From positions 1-29,267 of the forward strand of contig WQSV01000002.1 in NCBI GenBank assembly GCA_009787685.1: DNA of 29,267 nucleotides. The letters run 5' to 3'. This DNA comes from Bacillota bacterium (GTDB lineage Bacteria > Bacillota > Clostridia > Christensenellales > Pumilibacteraceae). The first letter of the stretch is position 1. Each line of letters begins with the position of its first letter. Below are positions 1 to 7,082 of this stretch, in pieces. The notes beneath the pieces are model-generated. The model was not told the origin of the DNA, did not search any database, and saw only the letters and a program-made list of their open reading frames with translations. The translations under genes were made by a program, and so were the position numbers.

Positions 1-1032
1 GTCAGAGTGCCACCCTAGCCCTTCTGAAATCGATTTTATGGCATTTGCATGCTCTTTGACCGTCTTTCTCGCCTCATAATGCTCTGCAATAACATAGACA
101 GTTCCGTCAAAGTCCGCCGCATACCAATGCACAGAAGTCGGATTGTTGAGTCCCGGGTCAATTGAAATATTATCAAACCATTCTTTCGGAACCTCAAACG
201 GCTCAATGACATGAATTCGTTCATTGAATTCCGAATAAACTAGTCCTTTTGAAGATGAAAAATTCCCATAACGCCTTGCCTCAATTTCTTCATGGGACAT
301 GGCTTTGGTAATTTTCTCCACCTCTCTTTTATCAAGCCACGGATTATCCGCCCACTCCATGTGAATATGCCAAACATCATCGTCACCATCCTCGTTAAGA
401 TAAATTTTGTTATAGACAAAAGTCAGTCCCAATAAAGGTGTCATCGTTCCAAAGATGTCACCGCACCGATCAATTACTCTCATTCTGCACTCATCATAAA
501 TGTCTTTTGGAGGCTCTTCATCGAACCAAACAAAATCAAGAGATGCTCCAGCGAACTTGTCTCTGTCCATCTCACACGACTTGAATCCAATTTTACTAGT
601 CCCTCCAAAAATATTTTTGATGAGAATATAGTCAATAACTCCGCCCTTCGGAGAAGACGCCCGTCCACTTTGCATGACAATATCCTCAATCCATTCGGGG
701 TTGATGTAGTGCAAAATTTTTGCTTGAGCAACATCGCGTTGAACTTGAGTTGAAAGCGAAACAACCCAGCCAGCAACATTATCACGGTTTTTGCGAAAAG
801 GGTGATTTCCTCTCGCCATATAAACCGCTTCCGCCGCACCACACTCCGTTTTTCCACTTCGATTTCCACCAAACACCCAACGATTTCGTTTTTGACTTTT
901 GTGAAATTCAAGTTGTTTAGCGTGAATTTTCTCTGGGTCAGAATTATAGTAGAAAAGATTATTATTTTTTCGAAATTGCTTTATATCATTCTCAATCGTC
1001 AGAATTTTTTTGATTAAACTGCTGTTTTTCAT
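1..1032 (-). CDS. Phage terminase large subunit, 5' part (runs off left edge)
   Basis: Reading the minus strand from the ATG at 1030-1032 gives 344 codons without a stop to the window edge, so the 3' end is missing. Terminase large subunits are the ATP-driven motors that pack phage DNA into proheads and cut it with a C-terminal RNase H-like nuclease. Visible motifs are a Walker A at residues 55-62 (GGNRSGKT), a Walker B at 165-174 (LDFVWFDEEP), a coupling motif GTMTP at 195-199, and the first nuclease strand SIDPG with Asp292. A stop lies in frame just upstream, so this ATG is the start. There is no Shine-Dalgarno sequence, but a short upstream reading frame ends in a TGA that overlaps the ATG (ATGA), which would allow coupled translation. 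No other phage structural gene is visible, so this is the edge of a prophage or a remnant. The family call is firm; activity is unknown. Confidence 0.9.
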   Translation of the reverse strand, partial: MKNSSLIKKILTIENDIKQFRKNNNLFYYNSDPEKIHAKQLEFHKSQKRNRWVFGGNRSGKTECGAAEAVYMARGNHPFRKNRDNVAGWVVSLSTQVQRDVAQAKILHYINPEWIEDIVMQSGRASSPKGGVIDYILIKNIFGGTSKIGFKSCEMDRDKFAGASLDFVWFDEEPPKDIYDECRMRVIDRCGDIFGTMTPLLGLTFVYNKIYLNEDGDDDVWHIHMEWADNPWLDKREVEKITKAMSHEEIEARRYGNFSSSKGLVYSEFNERIHVIEPFEVPKEWFDNISIDPGLNNPTSVHWYAADFDGTVYVIAEHYEARKTVKEHANAIKSISEGLGWHSD

Positions 1033-1164
1033 ATTTTTTTAAACCAAATATTAATTTCATCTAAAATTCTAGTATTTTAAAAATTTCATCATTTTCTCTC
1101 ATTATTCAACAATGATGTCTACATTTTTCACCATTGGCAATAATATAATTGAATTGAGATTATC

Positions 1165-1470
1165 AATTGACAAGGGTCTTCGACCCTCTTGACGCTGAAT
1201 ACGAGTGCAAGCAGAACCCGACAAACCAGTCGAAGACTGTTGACAAGGGGTCTTCGACCCGTTTGATGCTGAATGTGAATGCAAGCAGAACCCGACAAAT
1301 CAGTCGAAGACTGTTAACACGCATCTTTGATGCCTTTGTTGAGATTGTTCCGTGTAGTAGCAGTTTCCAACAAAACTGTTGAAAACAGTTGACAAGGGTC
1401 TTCGACCCTCTTGACGCTGAACGCGAATACGAGTAAAATCCGACAAAGCAGTCGAAGACTGTTGACAATT
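1165..1470. repeat. Hairpin-repeat array A1 (GAA/TTC-triloop palindromes)
   Basis: A tandem run of short perfect hairpins separated by conserved linkers. Examples are GGGTC-TTC-GACCC at 1174-1186, 1248-1260 and 1397-1409; CAGTC-GAA-GACTG at 1227-1239, 1301-1313 and 1449-1461; GCATC-TTT-GATGC at 1321-1333; and AACTGTT-GAA-AACAGTT at 1374-1390. A composite unit of about 73 bp (TTGACAA, GGGTC hairpin, a linker ending in CCCGACAAA, CAGTC hairpin) occurs about three times. It lies between the divergent terminase and SH3-protein genes and is inverted relative to the other three arrays. No open reading frame here looks coded. Confidence 0.9.
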
Positions 1471-1520
1471 TAATGATTAACTTCAATGTTACGTCAAATT
1501 GTCAATTCTCAACTATTATT

Positions 1521-2249
1521 ATGAAAAAAATTCTTTCGCTCATATTTTTAATTGTTTTTGTTCTTTCAGCAATGGGGCTCGTCCCCATGACAACTTCAAC
1601 GAGTCCTTTAACTTTTGCAAGACTCACAAGCAACGCTCCATTTTTTCGCGAACAAAATAACAACTCAAAAATGACTACTTTGCCAGAAACATATTTTGTT
1701 GTGCTTTTGGGCAATGCGCAAGAAAACGGATTTATCCGCATTAGTTATCTTGATATCACGGGCTATGTTCTTATTGATGACATTGAAGTTGTCGACTTTG
1801 AGCCAAGACCTCGCCATCATAGCGCAACTTTCACAACAACACAGTTTTATGACAATTATGTCAACTTGCGAGAAGCGCCAAACCAAAGCAGTTCGAGTGT
1901 TGCCCAGATTGCAATCGGCGAAGAGTTGTTTTTCTATGGCACTATTGAAGGAAGTTCAATCGTTGGAAACTCTCAATGGTTTTTCGTTCGCTATGAAAAT
2001 GCAAGTGGCGATATTTTTCATGGATATCTTCATTATCATCACGGAAATGCAAGCGAAATCTTGCCAAACGACTATGAAATAGTTCCACCAAACACAAATC
2101 AAAATCCGCCAATCTTTCCGGGAAACGAATACCCCTCAAATGTTTTTATCGCAATCGCCGTCATAATGCTTTCAATCCCTGCCGTCATTGTCATGTTCCT
2201 CTTGTTCAAAAAAAGAAAACCAGTTTCCAGAGAAACGAGAAGTTTTTAG
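1521..2249 (+). CDS. Secreted SH3-like protein with C-terminal membrane anchor
   Basis: A 242-residue protein if started at ATG 1521, where a typical signal sequence begins (MKKILSLIFLIVFVLS, then a polar stretch). An ATG 48 bases upstream would add a polar, unlikely N-terminus that reads out of the repeat array. The mature part has a beta-rich segment (about residues 50-95) and a second SH3b-like segment (about 105-175) with the usual 'YVNLREAPNQSSSSV' opening, a pattern common in bacterial SH3 domains that bind cell wall or partner proteins. A Pro/Asn-rich linker follows, then one hydrophobic helix near the C-terminus (VFIAIAVIMLSIPAVIVMF) capped by KKRK, so the protein should be anchored with its N-terminal bulk outside. 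No clear Shine-Dalgarno sequence precedes the start. Function is unknown; cell-envelope attachment is an inference. Confidence 0.75.
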   Translation: MKKILSLIFLIVFVLSAMGLVPMTTSTSPLTFARLTSNAPFFREQNNNSKMTTLPETYFVVLLGNAQENGFIRISYLDITGYVLIDDIEVVDFEPRPRHHSATFTTTQFYDNYVNLREAPNQSSSSVAQIAIGEELFFYGTIEGSSIVGNSQWFFVRYENASGDIFHGYLHYHHGNASEILPNDYEIVPPNTNQNPPIFPGNEYPSNVFIAIAVIMLSIPAVIVMFLLFKKRKPVSRETRSF

Positions 2250-2401
2250 ATTTTTTTAGTTTGGTGTTTGGAGTATGATATTAAGGCAAATTCAACAAGC
2301 CTTCCACCTGTTCGTATTTTTTTAGTTTGGTGTTTGGAGTTAAGTTCAAATTAAACTTATCATTAAACTTCACACTCCACCCCCCCCAAAAAAACTCCAC
2401 A
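2249..2401. repeat. Intergenic direct repeats and GC-skewed words between convergent genes
   Basis: Two copies of a T-run followed by AGTTTGGTGTTTGGAGT (about 2252-2273 and 2318-2340) are followed by complementary words (CACACTCCAC, ACTCCACACTA), with a C8 run and an A7 run at 2380-2394. The arrangement can fold and sits between convergent genes, so it may end transcription. It resembles the short-word stem-loops elsewhere in the window. Confidence 0.5.
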
Positions 2402-2809
2402 CTAAATTCTAACAAGTCCTCGATATTCCCTTTCCAGCCTGTCTTCATCGAACCTTAGATCAATCAAGACGCATTCTGCTTTTTTAATTAGTTTGTCAAA
2501 CCTTCGAAGCATTGTGCTTTTGTTAATTCCTCTCTCTCTTGCAATTTCGGACAGAAATTCGCGCTTGCTTAAAACTGTTTGAAAAAGCTCCTTTTCATCC
2601 TCTGAAAAAGACTTCATGATTTCATCAAACATGACTTTCAAATTGCAAAGCCGAATTTTCTTTGAAAGAAGTTCCAAAATCTTGTCGCAAACATCAACCG
2701 TCTCGCTCACCATGTCTTTGGTGTGCCTCTCAATTTGACGACGAAGTCCCACTTCAGCATCTTCCAAAGACGACTGAATTTTATAAATTGCAATTACCCA
2801 GTTTTTCAT
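2402..2809 (-). CDS. Small HTH protein, sigma region 4-like
   Basis: A 135-residue, highly charged protein with no membrane segment. Residues about 1-75 are predicted helical. Residues about 70-118 read like a sigma-70 region 4 or related helix-turn-helix: a 'FSEDEKELFQTVL' helix, then 'LSEIARERGINKSTMLRRF', in which the IA-x-x-x-G-I-x-K-S-T spacing matches a classical HTH, then a KLIKKAE helix. I infer a DNA-binding regulator or a small sigma-like protein, possibly of phage origin given the terminase nearby. No specific family is recognised. The start ATG has no Shine-Dalgarno sequence and is preceded by the stem-loop at 2829-2915. Confidence 0.6.
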   Translation of the reverse strand: MKNWVIAIYKIQSSLEDAEVGLRRQIERHTKDMVSETVDVCDKILELLSKKIRLCNLKVMFDEIMKSFSEDEKELFQTVLSKREFLSEIARERGINKSTMLRRFDKLIKKAECVLIDLRFDEDRLEREYRGLVRI

Positions 2810-2828
2810 AATATCTAGATTGAAGAAT

Positions 2829-2915
2829 GTAGAATGCTGATGCAGAATAGTTCTTAGATTAATTCAAAAAAAATAATTTCAACAAATATTCTGCATTCAG
2901 CATTCTGAATCCTAC
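2829..2915. repeat. Stem-loop built from GCAGAAT-type 7-bp words
   Basis: An imperfect inverted repeat: the left arm at 2829-2849 (GTAGAATGCTGATGCAGAATA) pairs with the right arm at 2887-2915, apart from small insertions. It lies just upstream of the HTH gene. The words GCAGAAT/ATTCTGC are the same as those found inside ddl at 3990-4083. Confidence 0.75.
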
Positions 2916-2977
2916 ATAGCTATTATACCACATTAAAAGAGACACCTGTCTGTCACATTTAAAAAAAGTTGCGTCCG

Positions 2978-3065
2978 ATAACGAGACAGTTTTTCAAGAA
3001 AAATTGCCACATTATGTCAATGTGGCAATTTTTGTGCTATTTTATTAATTTTTATGTCTCGTTAT
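2978..3065. repeat. Nested inverted repeat with central perfect hairpin
   Basis: Outer 11-bp perfect inverted repeats ATAACGAGACA (2978-2988) and TGTCTCGTTAT (3055-3065) enclose a 15-bp perfect hairpin, AAAAATTGCCACATT (2999-3013) with AATGTGGCAATTTTT (3019-3033) and a 5-base loop. The central hairpin has A-runs and T-runs on its flanks and could end transcription in both directions, including that of ddl. The outer ends make it look like a small non-autonomous element, but no target duplication is evident. The rest of the 2813-3223 interval holds the stem-loop at 2829-2915 and a possible micro-ORF. Confidence 0.65.
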
Positions 3066-3173
3066 AGCCCTTATTCCAACTATAACATGATTTACTCTTT
3101 CATTAGATATTGAAGTCGAAGTAATAATTCCAACAACATTAACCCCCAATAGCGATTGTGTTCCAGATATCAT
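3045..3173 (-). CDS. Possible 42-residue micro-ORF downstream of ddl
   Basis: Reading from ATG 3171-3173 gives 42 residues (starting MISGTQSLLGVNVVG, ending IRAITRHKN) and a TAA. The composition looks protein-like and a GGGAG sits two bases before the ATG, which is closer than usual. A stop lies in frame shortly upstream. The 3' part runs into the outer arm of the inverted repeat at 2978-3065. It may be a real small protein, the tail of a decayed gene, or chance. No family is recognised. Confidence 0.25.
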   Translation of the reverse strand: MISGTQSLLGVNVVGIITSTSISNERVNHVIVGIRAITRHKN

Positions 3174-3223
3174 TACTCCCTTTTTCTGTTTCTACCACTT
3201 AATCAATACTAAAAGGGCCACTC

Positions 3224-4570
3224 TTACTTCTTTATTGTGTTTTGTTTTAAAGCATAATTTTCGCTCTCGACGACATATCTTTTTTTATCTTTTCTTTTCT
3301 TTTCTTCAATTGCGATTTCAAAAAGGCCATTTAGAATATCAACAAATGTCATAGCAGGAAAGAGATAATTTGAGAATGATCCCGGAATTGTGTTTATTTC
3401 ATTGACAAAAATTTCACCATCCTCGCTTTTCAAAAAGTCAACCCTTGCAACTCCTGAACAACCAAGAGCGATAAATGCCCTTTTTGCCATATCTTTTATT
3501 TTGGCTGTTTCTTCCTCGCTGATTTTTGCTGGAAATTCTCTTTTTGATCCAGCATTTTTTGAATTATACTTGTCGTCAAAAGTCAAAAACTCATTCCATG
3601 AAATCGGCTTTTCAATTTCACTGACTATAATATCATCTGACAAATGATTAGCTGGCAAGATTGATTTTTCAGAACCAATCTCTGAAATCAAGCTCCCGAA
3701 TGCCGAGGTTGAAGAACAAAAAACACCGATTGGTGGAAAAAAAGAATCCACGACATCTTGCTTCTCCTCTTGATCTTCCACTTTTTCATTTTTTTCTTCG
3801 CTCTTTTTCTCCCCTCCCAAACTACTTCCAATCACTGCACAATTATATTCTGAAAAGTTCGTTAGTGCCCTTTCAACAAGAACTCTATCGTCAAATGCGA
3901 ATGCAATATCAAGAGCTGTCTTCAACTCTTCCTCGTTTTTGGCAATGCTTATGCCAATAGACGAGCCGAGATTTGAAGGCTTTATTATTAATGCAGAATT
4001 TAAAACGCCGAATTCTGAATGATTGTCAATTTTTTTTTCAGAACTCAATAAGTCGTCTTTATCTTTATTCTGCATTCTGCATTCAAGTCTCTGTATTAAA
4101 CTATAACTCTCAACAACATTAAGTCCAGCATCAACAAACATTTTCTTCATTGTTATTTTGTCCATTGAGTTCGCACTCGCCCTAACTCCACTCCCAGTGT
4201 AAGGAATTCCAGACATTTCAAGAAGACCTTGAAGAGTCCCATCTTCGCCGAAAGTGCCATGAGTTGCAACAAGTGCAACATCAACTTTGAATAATTTTTT
4301 TCCATTTTCGGAAAATAAAAAAGGAGAAGATGGACGAAAATGCACCTCTTTTCCTTTGATTTTATTTTTATCTTTGAACGCCGAAATATTGTCAAAACTT
4401 TTGCTCGACAAAAATTTTCCTTGTTCAGTTATGTAGATTGGCAAAACTTTGTGAAAAGTTTTTTTGAGCGCATTAAACGCTTCAAATGCCGTGATGATGC
4501 TAATATTGTGTTCCGGACTTTTTGAGCCAAAAAGCAGTGCAATATTGAGAGATTTCGTCGTTCTATTCAT
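3224..4570 (-). CDS. ddl: D-alanine--D-alanine ligase, enlarged by two insertions
   Basis: ATP-grasp enzyme that joins two D-alanines for peptidoglycan synthesis in the cytoplasm. Family motifs are clear: the N-terminal 'ALLFGSKSPEHNIS' (residues 11-24), 'HGTFGEDGTLQGLLE' (104-118), 'GIPYTGSG' (121-128), 'MDK..MKK' (136-143), the ATP-binding 'IIKPSNLGSSIG' (195-206), 'ARVDF' (375-379) and 'NEINTIPGS' (390-398). At 448 residues it is about 90 longer than usual. Extra sequence lies in two places: about residues 163-194, coded by a stem-loop repeat (see 3990-4083), and about 250-325, which includes a Glu/Lys-rich stretch. The catalytic core looks intact. The start has no Shine-Dalgarno sequence. 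A van-type ligase is less likely, but substrate choice cannot be settled here. Confidence 0.93.
   Translation of the reverse strand: MNRTTKSLNIALLFGSKSPEHNISIITAFEAFNALKKTFHKVLPIYITEQGKFLSSKSFDNISAFKDKNKIKGKEVHFRPSSPFLFSENGKKLFKVDVALVATHGTFGEDGTLQGLLEMSGIPYTGSGVRASANSMDKITMKKMFVDAGLNVVESYSLIQRLECRMQNKDKDDLLSSEKKIDNHSEFGVLNSALIIKPSNLGSSIGISIAKNEEELKTALDIAFAFDDRVLVERALTNFSEYNCAVIGSSLGGEKKSEEKNEKVEDQEEKQDVVDSFFPPIGVFCSSTSAFGSLISEIGSEKSILPANHLSDDIIVSEIEKPISWNEFLTFDDKYNSKNAGSKREFPAKISEEETAKIKDMAKRAFIALGCSGVARVDFLKSEDGEIFVNEINTIPGSFSNYLFPAMTFVDILNGLFEIAIEEKKRKDKKRYVVESENYALKQNTIKK
3990..4083. repeat. GCAGAAT-word stem-loop inside the ddl reading frame
   Basis: AATGCAGAAT at 3990-3999 is the inverted copy of ATTCTGCATT, which occurs twice with a 7-base step at 4067-4076 and 4074-4083. 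An inner pair, TTCTGAA at 4012-4018 and TTCAGAA at 4037-4043, is nested inside. Size and words match the intergenic stem-loop at 2829-2915. Here it is translated as part of ddl residues 163-194, with no stop and no frameshift. Confidence 0.7.
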
Positions 4571-4616
4571 AATACTACTTTTATATGCTCAGTTCTACAA
4601 AAAAGTGAAAACATTT

Positions 4617-4699
4617 GAATATGGAATGTTTAATATTGAATATGTGCTGTCAAATTTATTTTTTATCCTTAACTATTCAATATTCTAAAATATTCAATC
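4617..4699. repeat. Stem-loop of AATATTGAATA words upstream of ddl
   Basis: AATATTGAATA (4632-4642) pairs perfectly with TATTCAATATT (4674-4684), and further GAATAT/ATATTC words flank both arms. It fills most of the interval between the dehydrogenase stop and the ddl start, so it could end one transcript or shape the next. Confidence 0.7.
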
Positions 4700-5723
4700 A
4701 ATACTTAACAACCGCCCCAACAAACCTATCTTGCGTTTCTCTCAATTCTTCAATTGTCTTGTCAACTTCTTGAAATGTTGTTTCTTTTGTGATTATCCCT
4801 TTGACATTAACACTTTTATTTGCAAGCAAATTGATTGCGCTGACAAGAGAGCGAAAACCATCTGGAACCCCATGAATACTCAATGATTTTTCAATAATAA
4901 CATTAAAGTTTTTCGATGGAATATTAACATCCCCACCCTCTTCGCTTTTTCCAACTGAACCAAAAACACATCTTGCTCCCCGTTGAACATATTTTAAAAC
5001 ACGCAAGAAATGAGCATCATGATAAGATGTTATAATTGCATATTCCGCCATTCTTCCACCAGTCGATTTCAAAATTTTTGCGCTAACATTGTCTTCAACA
5101 CTATTAATTGCATAATACACTCCGTCCTCGCTCGCTTTTTTGAGCCTCTCCGCTCTTGGGTCAATCAAAATTGGAACTGCTTGATAATAAAGTGCAAGTT
5201 GCGCACAAATTATTCCCTCACAATTTGCGCCAACGATGACAATATGTTCTCCTTTTTTGACCTTCAATTTCGCAAAAACATTGAGAGCATGAGCTATATA
5301 TTCAATAAAAACCGCATCGTTGTCCGAAACATTTTCTGGAAGTCTAACGAGTTGTCTTTCTGAAAGATTAACAAAATCACTCAAAACCCCATCCGTGTTT
5401 TCAGACAAAACTTTCAAGTTTGAGCAAAGATGTTCATTGTCATTGTTGCACTCAAAGCAATCCTTGCAAACAAAGTACGGACTAATAAGAACCCTATCAC
5501 CACGAGAAAAACTCGTGACACTCTCATGCGTCTCACTAATCATCCCAACACCCAACCTTCCAATACCCTTCGGCTCGGTTTGCTCAGATTCAAATGCCAA
5601 AATATCACTGTGAGTAATGAGCGAATAATTAAGCTTAACCTTAACTTGCCCCTCTCCAAGTGGCTTTGACTTAATTTCATTCAAGATCATTTCCTCTTTC
5701 GAAACAACTTTCCATGCTTTCAT
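4698..5723 (-). CDS. Zinc-type medium-chain dehydrogenase lacking catalytic-zinc ligands
   Basis: A 341-residue protein if started at ATG 5721-5723 (MKAWKVVSKEEM); an upstream ATG 39 bases earlier would read out of the repeat region. It has the medium-chain dehydrogenase layout: GroES-like N-terminal domain, then a Rossmann domain with 'IVIVGANCEGI' near residue 162. The structural-zinc cysteines are present (Cys86, 89, 92, 100). The catalytic-zinc ligands are not: the usual GICGSD reads LITHSD with Thr37 replacing Cys, and the usual GHE reads GVG (Val59, Gly60). It may therefore act on a substrate without zinc chemistry, or have lost dehydrogenase activity. The substrate cannot be told. It has no Shine-Dalgarno sequence; a good promoter places the transcript start near the ATG. 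Confidence 0.8.
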   Translation of the reverse strand: MKAWKVVSKEEMILNEIKSKPLGEGQVKVKLNYSLITHSDILAFESEQTEPKGIGRLGVGMISETHESVTSFSRGDRVLISPYFVCKDCFECNNDNEHLCSNLKVLSENTDGVLSDFVNLSERQLVRLPENVSDNDAVFIEYIAHALNVFAKLKVKKGEHIVIVGANCEGIICAQLALYYQAVPILIDPRAERLKKASEDGVYYAINSVEDNVSAKILKSTGGRMAEYAIITSYHDAHFLRVLKYVQRGARCVFGSVGKSEEGGDVNIPSKNFNVIIEKSLSIHGVPDGFRSLVSAINLLANKSVNVKGIITKETTFQEVDKTIEELRETQDRFVGAVVKY

Positions 5724-5729
5724 AATAAT

Positions 5730-5758
5730 ATTATGACAAATGCAGTTAAGTTTGTCAA
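5730..5758 (-). promoter_or_regulatory. Promoter of the dehydrogenase gene, -35 at edge of array A2
   Basis: TTGACA (5758-5753), a 17-base spacer and CATAAT (5735-5730) on the minus strand. Only six bases separate the -10 box from the ATG at 5723, so the transcript would start at or next to the start codon, which fits the lack of a Shine-Dalgarno sequence. The -35 box overlaps the end of the first hairpin of the repeat array. Confidence 0.55.
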
Positions 5759-6200
5759 GCATCTTTGATGCTCTTGTTGAATATTGCTTTAACTAGTATT
5801 GCCCGTCAAAAGAGTCGAAGGCCCCTTCAACAGTCTTCGACTGGTTTGTCGGGTTTTGCGTAGTATTTGCACTCTCCGTGAAGAGAATCAAGACCCTTGT
5901 CAAGCATCTTCGATGCTTTTGTCGGAGATTGCTATTATTAGGAACATCCTCACAAGGGGTCGAAGACCCTTGTTAACAGTCTTCGACTGTTCTGTCGGGT
6001 TCTGCATATATTTGCACTCTCCGTCAAGAGGGTCGAAGACCCTTGTTAACAGCTTTCTGCTGTTCTGCTGAGCTTGTTATTCGCGTTCAGTGTCAAAAGA
6101 GTCAAAGACCCCTGTCAAGAATCTTAGATGCTTTTGTGAGAAATTTATTTTACTAGAAATTCTCCGTCAAGAGAGTTCAAAGACCCTTGTCAAGTAATAA
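5755..6200. repeat. Hairpin-repeat array A2
   Basis: Hairpins of the same family as A1, in the opposite orientation: AGCATC-TTT-GATGCT (5758-5772), CAGTC-TTC-GACTG (5831-5843), AGCATC-TTC-GATGCT (5904-5918), GGGTC-GAA-GACCC (5957-5969 and 6029-6041), AACAGTC-TTC-GACTGTT (5975-5991) and AACAGC/GCTGTT at about 6047-6063. Linkers include CTTGTCAAG, TTTGTCGGGTT and TTTGCACTCTCCGTC. Toward 6100-6200 the units decay (GAGTCAAAGACCC, AATCTTAGAT). No gene is seen in the interval from 5763 to 6258. Confidence 0.9.
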
Positions 6201-6258
6201 TGGATGCAATCCAAATAAAAAATAATGAAGCGAACTCTTAATTCACTTCATTTAAAAA

Positions 6259-6948
6259 TCAAACTAAATTCAACTTTTTCATTAGTTCTTGGGTTGCGCT
6301 TGGGATATTTTTTAGTTTGTATTCCATTCCAAGTTTTTGCCACTTGTTGACACCAAGGGTGTGGTATGGAAGAAGCTCTACTCTCTCTGCGCCTTTGGCT
6401 AGTTCTTTGAATTTTTTGACTTGTTCTATGCTATCTGTCAAAGTTGGAACTATGACTTGACGAGCGTAGAACGCTTTTTGGGTTGTTTTGAGGTATTCGA
6501 GCATTGCAATCATGTTTGTTATTGGCTGACTTGTCAATTCAAAATACTTGTCTGCATCAGTGTGCTTGATGTCAAACAAGACGATGTCGACTTCGTTCAA
6601 GACTTCTTTGACCGTGTCGCTTAGTTTCACCGCCCCCGATGTGTCAATACAAACATGGAATCCTTCTTTTTTCAGCGCTCGAATGAGTTTTAATGCTCCT
6701 TCTGCCTGCATAAGTGGCTCGCCTCCCGAAAGCGTGATTCCACCGTCTTCACCATGATAAACTCTGAATTTTTCACAAAACTCCACCACTTCATTAATCG
6801 AATATTCTTTTCCACCTTTAGTGCAAATCATGTCGGGATTGTGACAATACAAACACTTAATAGGACAGCCTTGAAAAAACACGACTGTCCTTAAGCCCGG
6901 GCCATCATGCGCCCCGAGGGTTTCAAATGAGTGAATACGAATTTTCAT
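6259..6948 (-). CDS. pflA: Pyruvate formate-lyase activating enzyme
   Basis: Radical SAM enzyme that uses a [4Fe-4S] cluster and S-adenosylmethionine to place the glycyl radical on PflB. The start at ATG 6946-6948 (MKIRIHSFETLGAHDGPG) gives 229 residues, near the usual 240-250; the longer frame to 7059 merely translates the upstream stem-loop. The cluster motif CxxxCxxC is Cys28, Cys32, Cys35 (GCPIKCLYC), followed by 'ITLSGGEPLMQ' for SAM binding and 'FDIKHTDADKY'. Its pairing with pflB directly upstream on the same strand confirms the role over other glycyl-radical activases, and no extra ferredoxin domain is present. It lacks a Shine-Dalgarno sequence, and a repeat stem-loop occupies the gap to pflB. 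Stop codon is TGA. Confidence 0.95.
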   Translation of the reverse strand: MKIRIHSFETLGAHDGPGLRTVVFFQGCPIKCLYCHNPDMICTKGGKEYSINEVVEFCEKFRVYHGEDGGITLSGGEPLMQAEGALKLIRALKKEGFHVCIDTSGAVKLSDTVKEVLNEVDIVLFDIKHTDADKYFELTSQPITNMIAMLEYLKTTQKAFYARQVIVPTLTDSIEQVKKFKELAKGAERVELLPYHTLGVNKWQKLGMEYKLKNIPSATQELMKKLNLV

Positions 6949-6950
6949 AA

Positions 6951-7082
6951 ATAGTGAATAGTAATAGTGAATAGTGAGTAGTGAACAGTGAATACTGATT
7001 GTCAAACTTCTAATTATCTTCCCAAAATACGACAAAATAATTTTACAACCGTTATTCACTATTCACTGTCTATTATTCACTA
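6951..7082. repeat. Stem-loop of TAGTGAA 7-bp words between pflB and pflA
   Basis: The left side (about 6951-6995) is a clean 7-base ladder (TAGTGAA, TAGTGAG, TAGTGAA, CAGTGAA), and the right side (7052-7082) carries inverted copies (TATTCAC, TATTCAC). The last inverted word contains the pflB stop codon. It could process the pflBA transcript or set the ratio of the two proteins. Confidence 0.8.

Noticed and set aside
480..911. 143-residue open frame on the minus strand
   Set aside because: It is a shadow of the terminase gene, which is open in another frame from 1032 to the window edge with all terminase motifs.
1165..1470. CRISPR array
   Set aside because: The repeated parts are hairpins and linkers with no unique spacers of constant length, the units vary, and no cas genes are present.
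1163..1486. 107-residue open frame through array A1
   Set aside because: It is a repetitive translation of hairpin units with no start signal; similar open frames arise in A2 and A4 for the same reason.
1462..1490. Promoter for the SH3 protein from the last TTGACA of array A1
   Set aside because: The hexamer is present but the 17-base position reads AATGTT, a poor -10 box, so I do not call it.
6949..7059. N-terminal extension of PflA by 37 residues
   Set aside because: The extra residues are a translation of the 7-bp-word stem-loop, and the family N-terminus begins at MKIRIHSFET.
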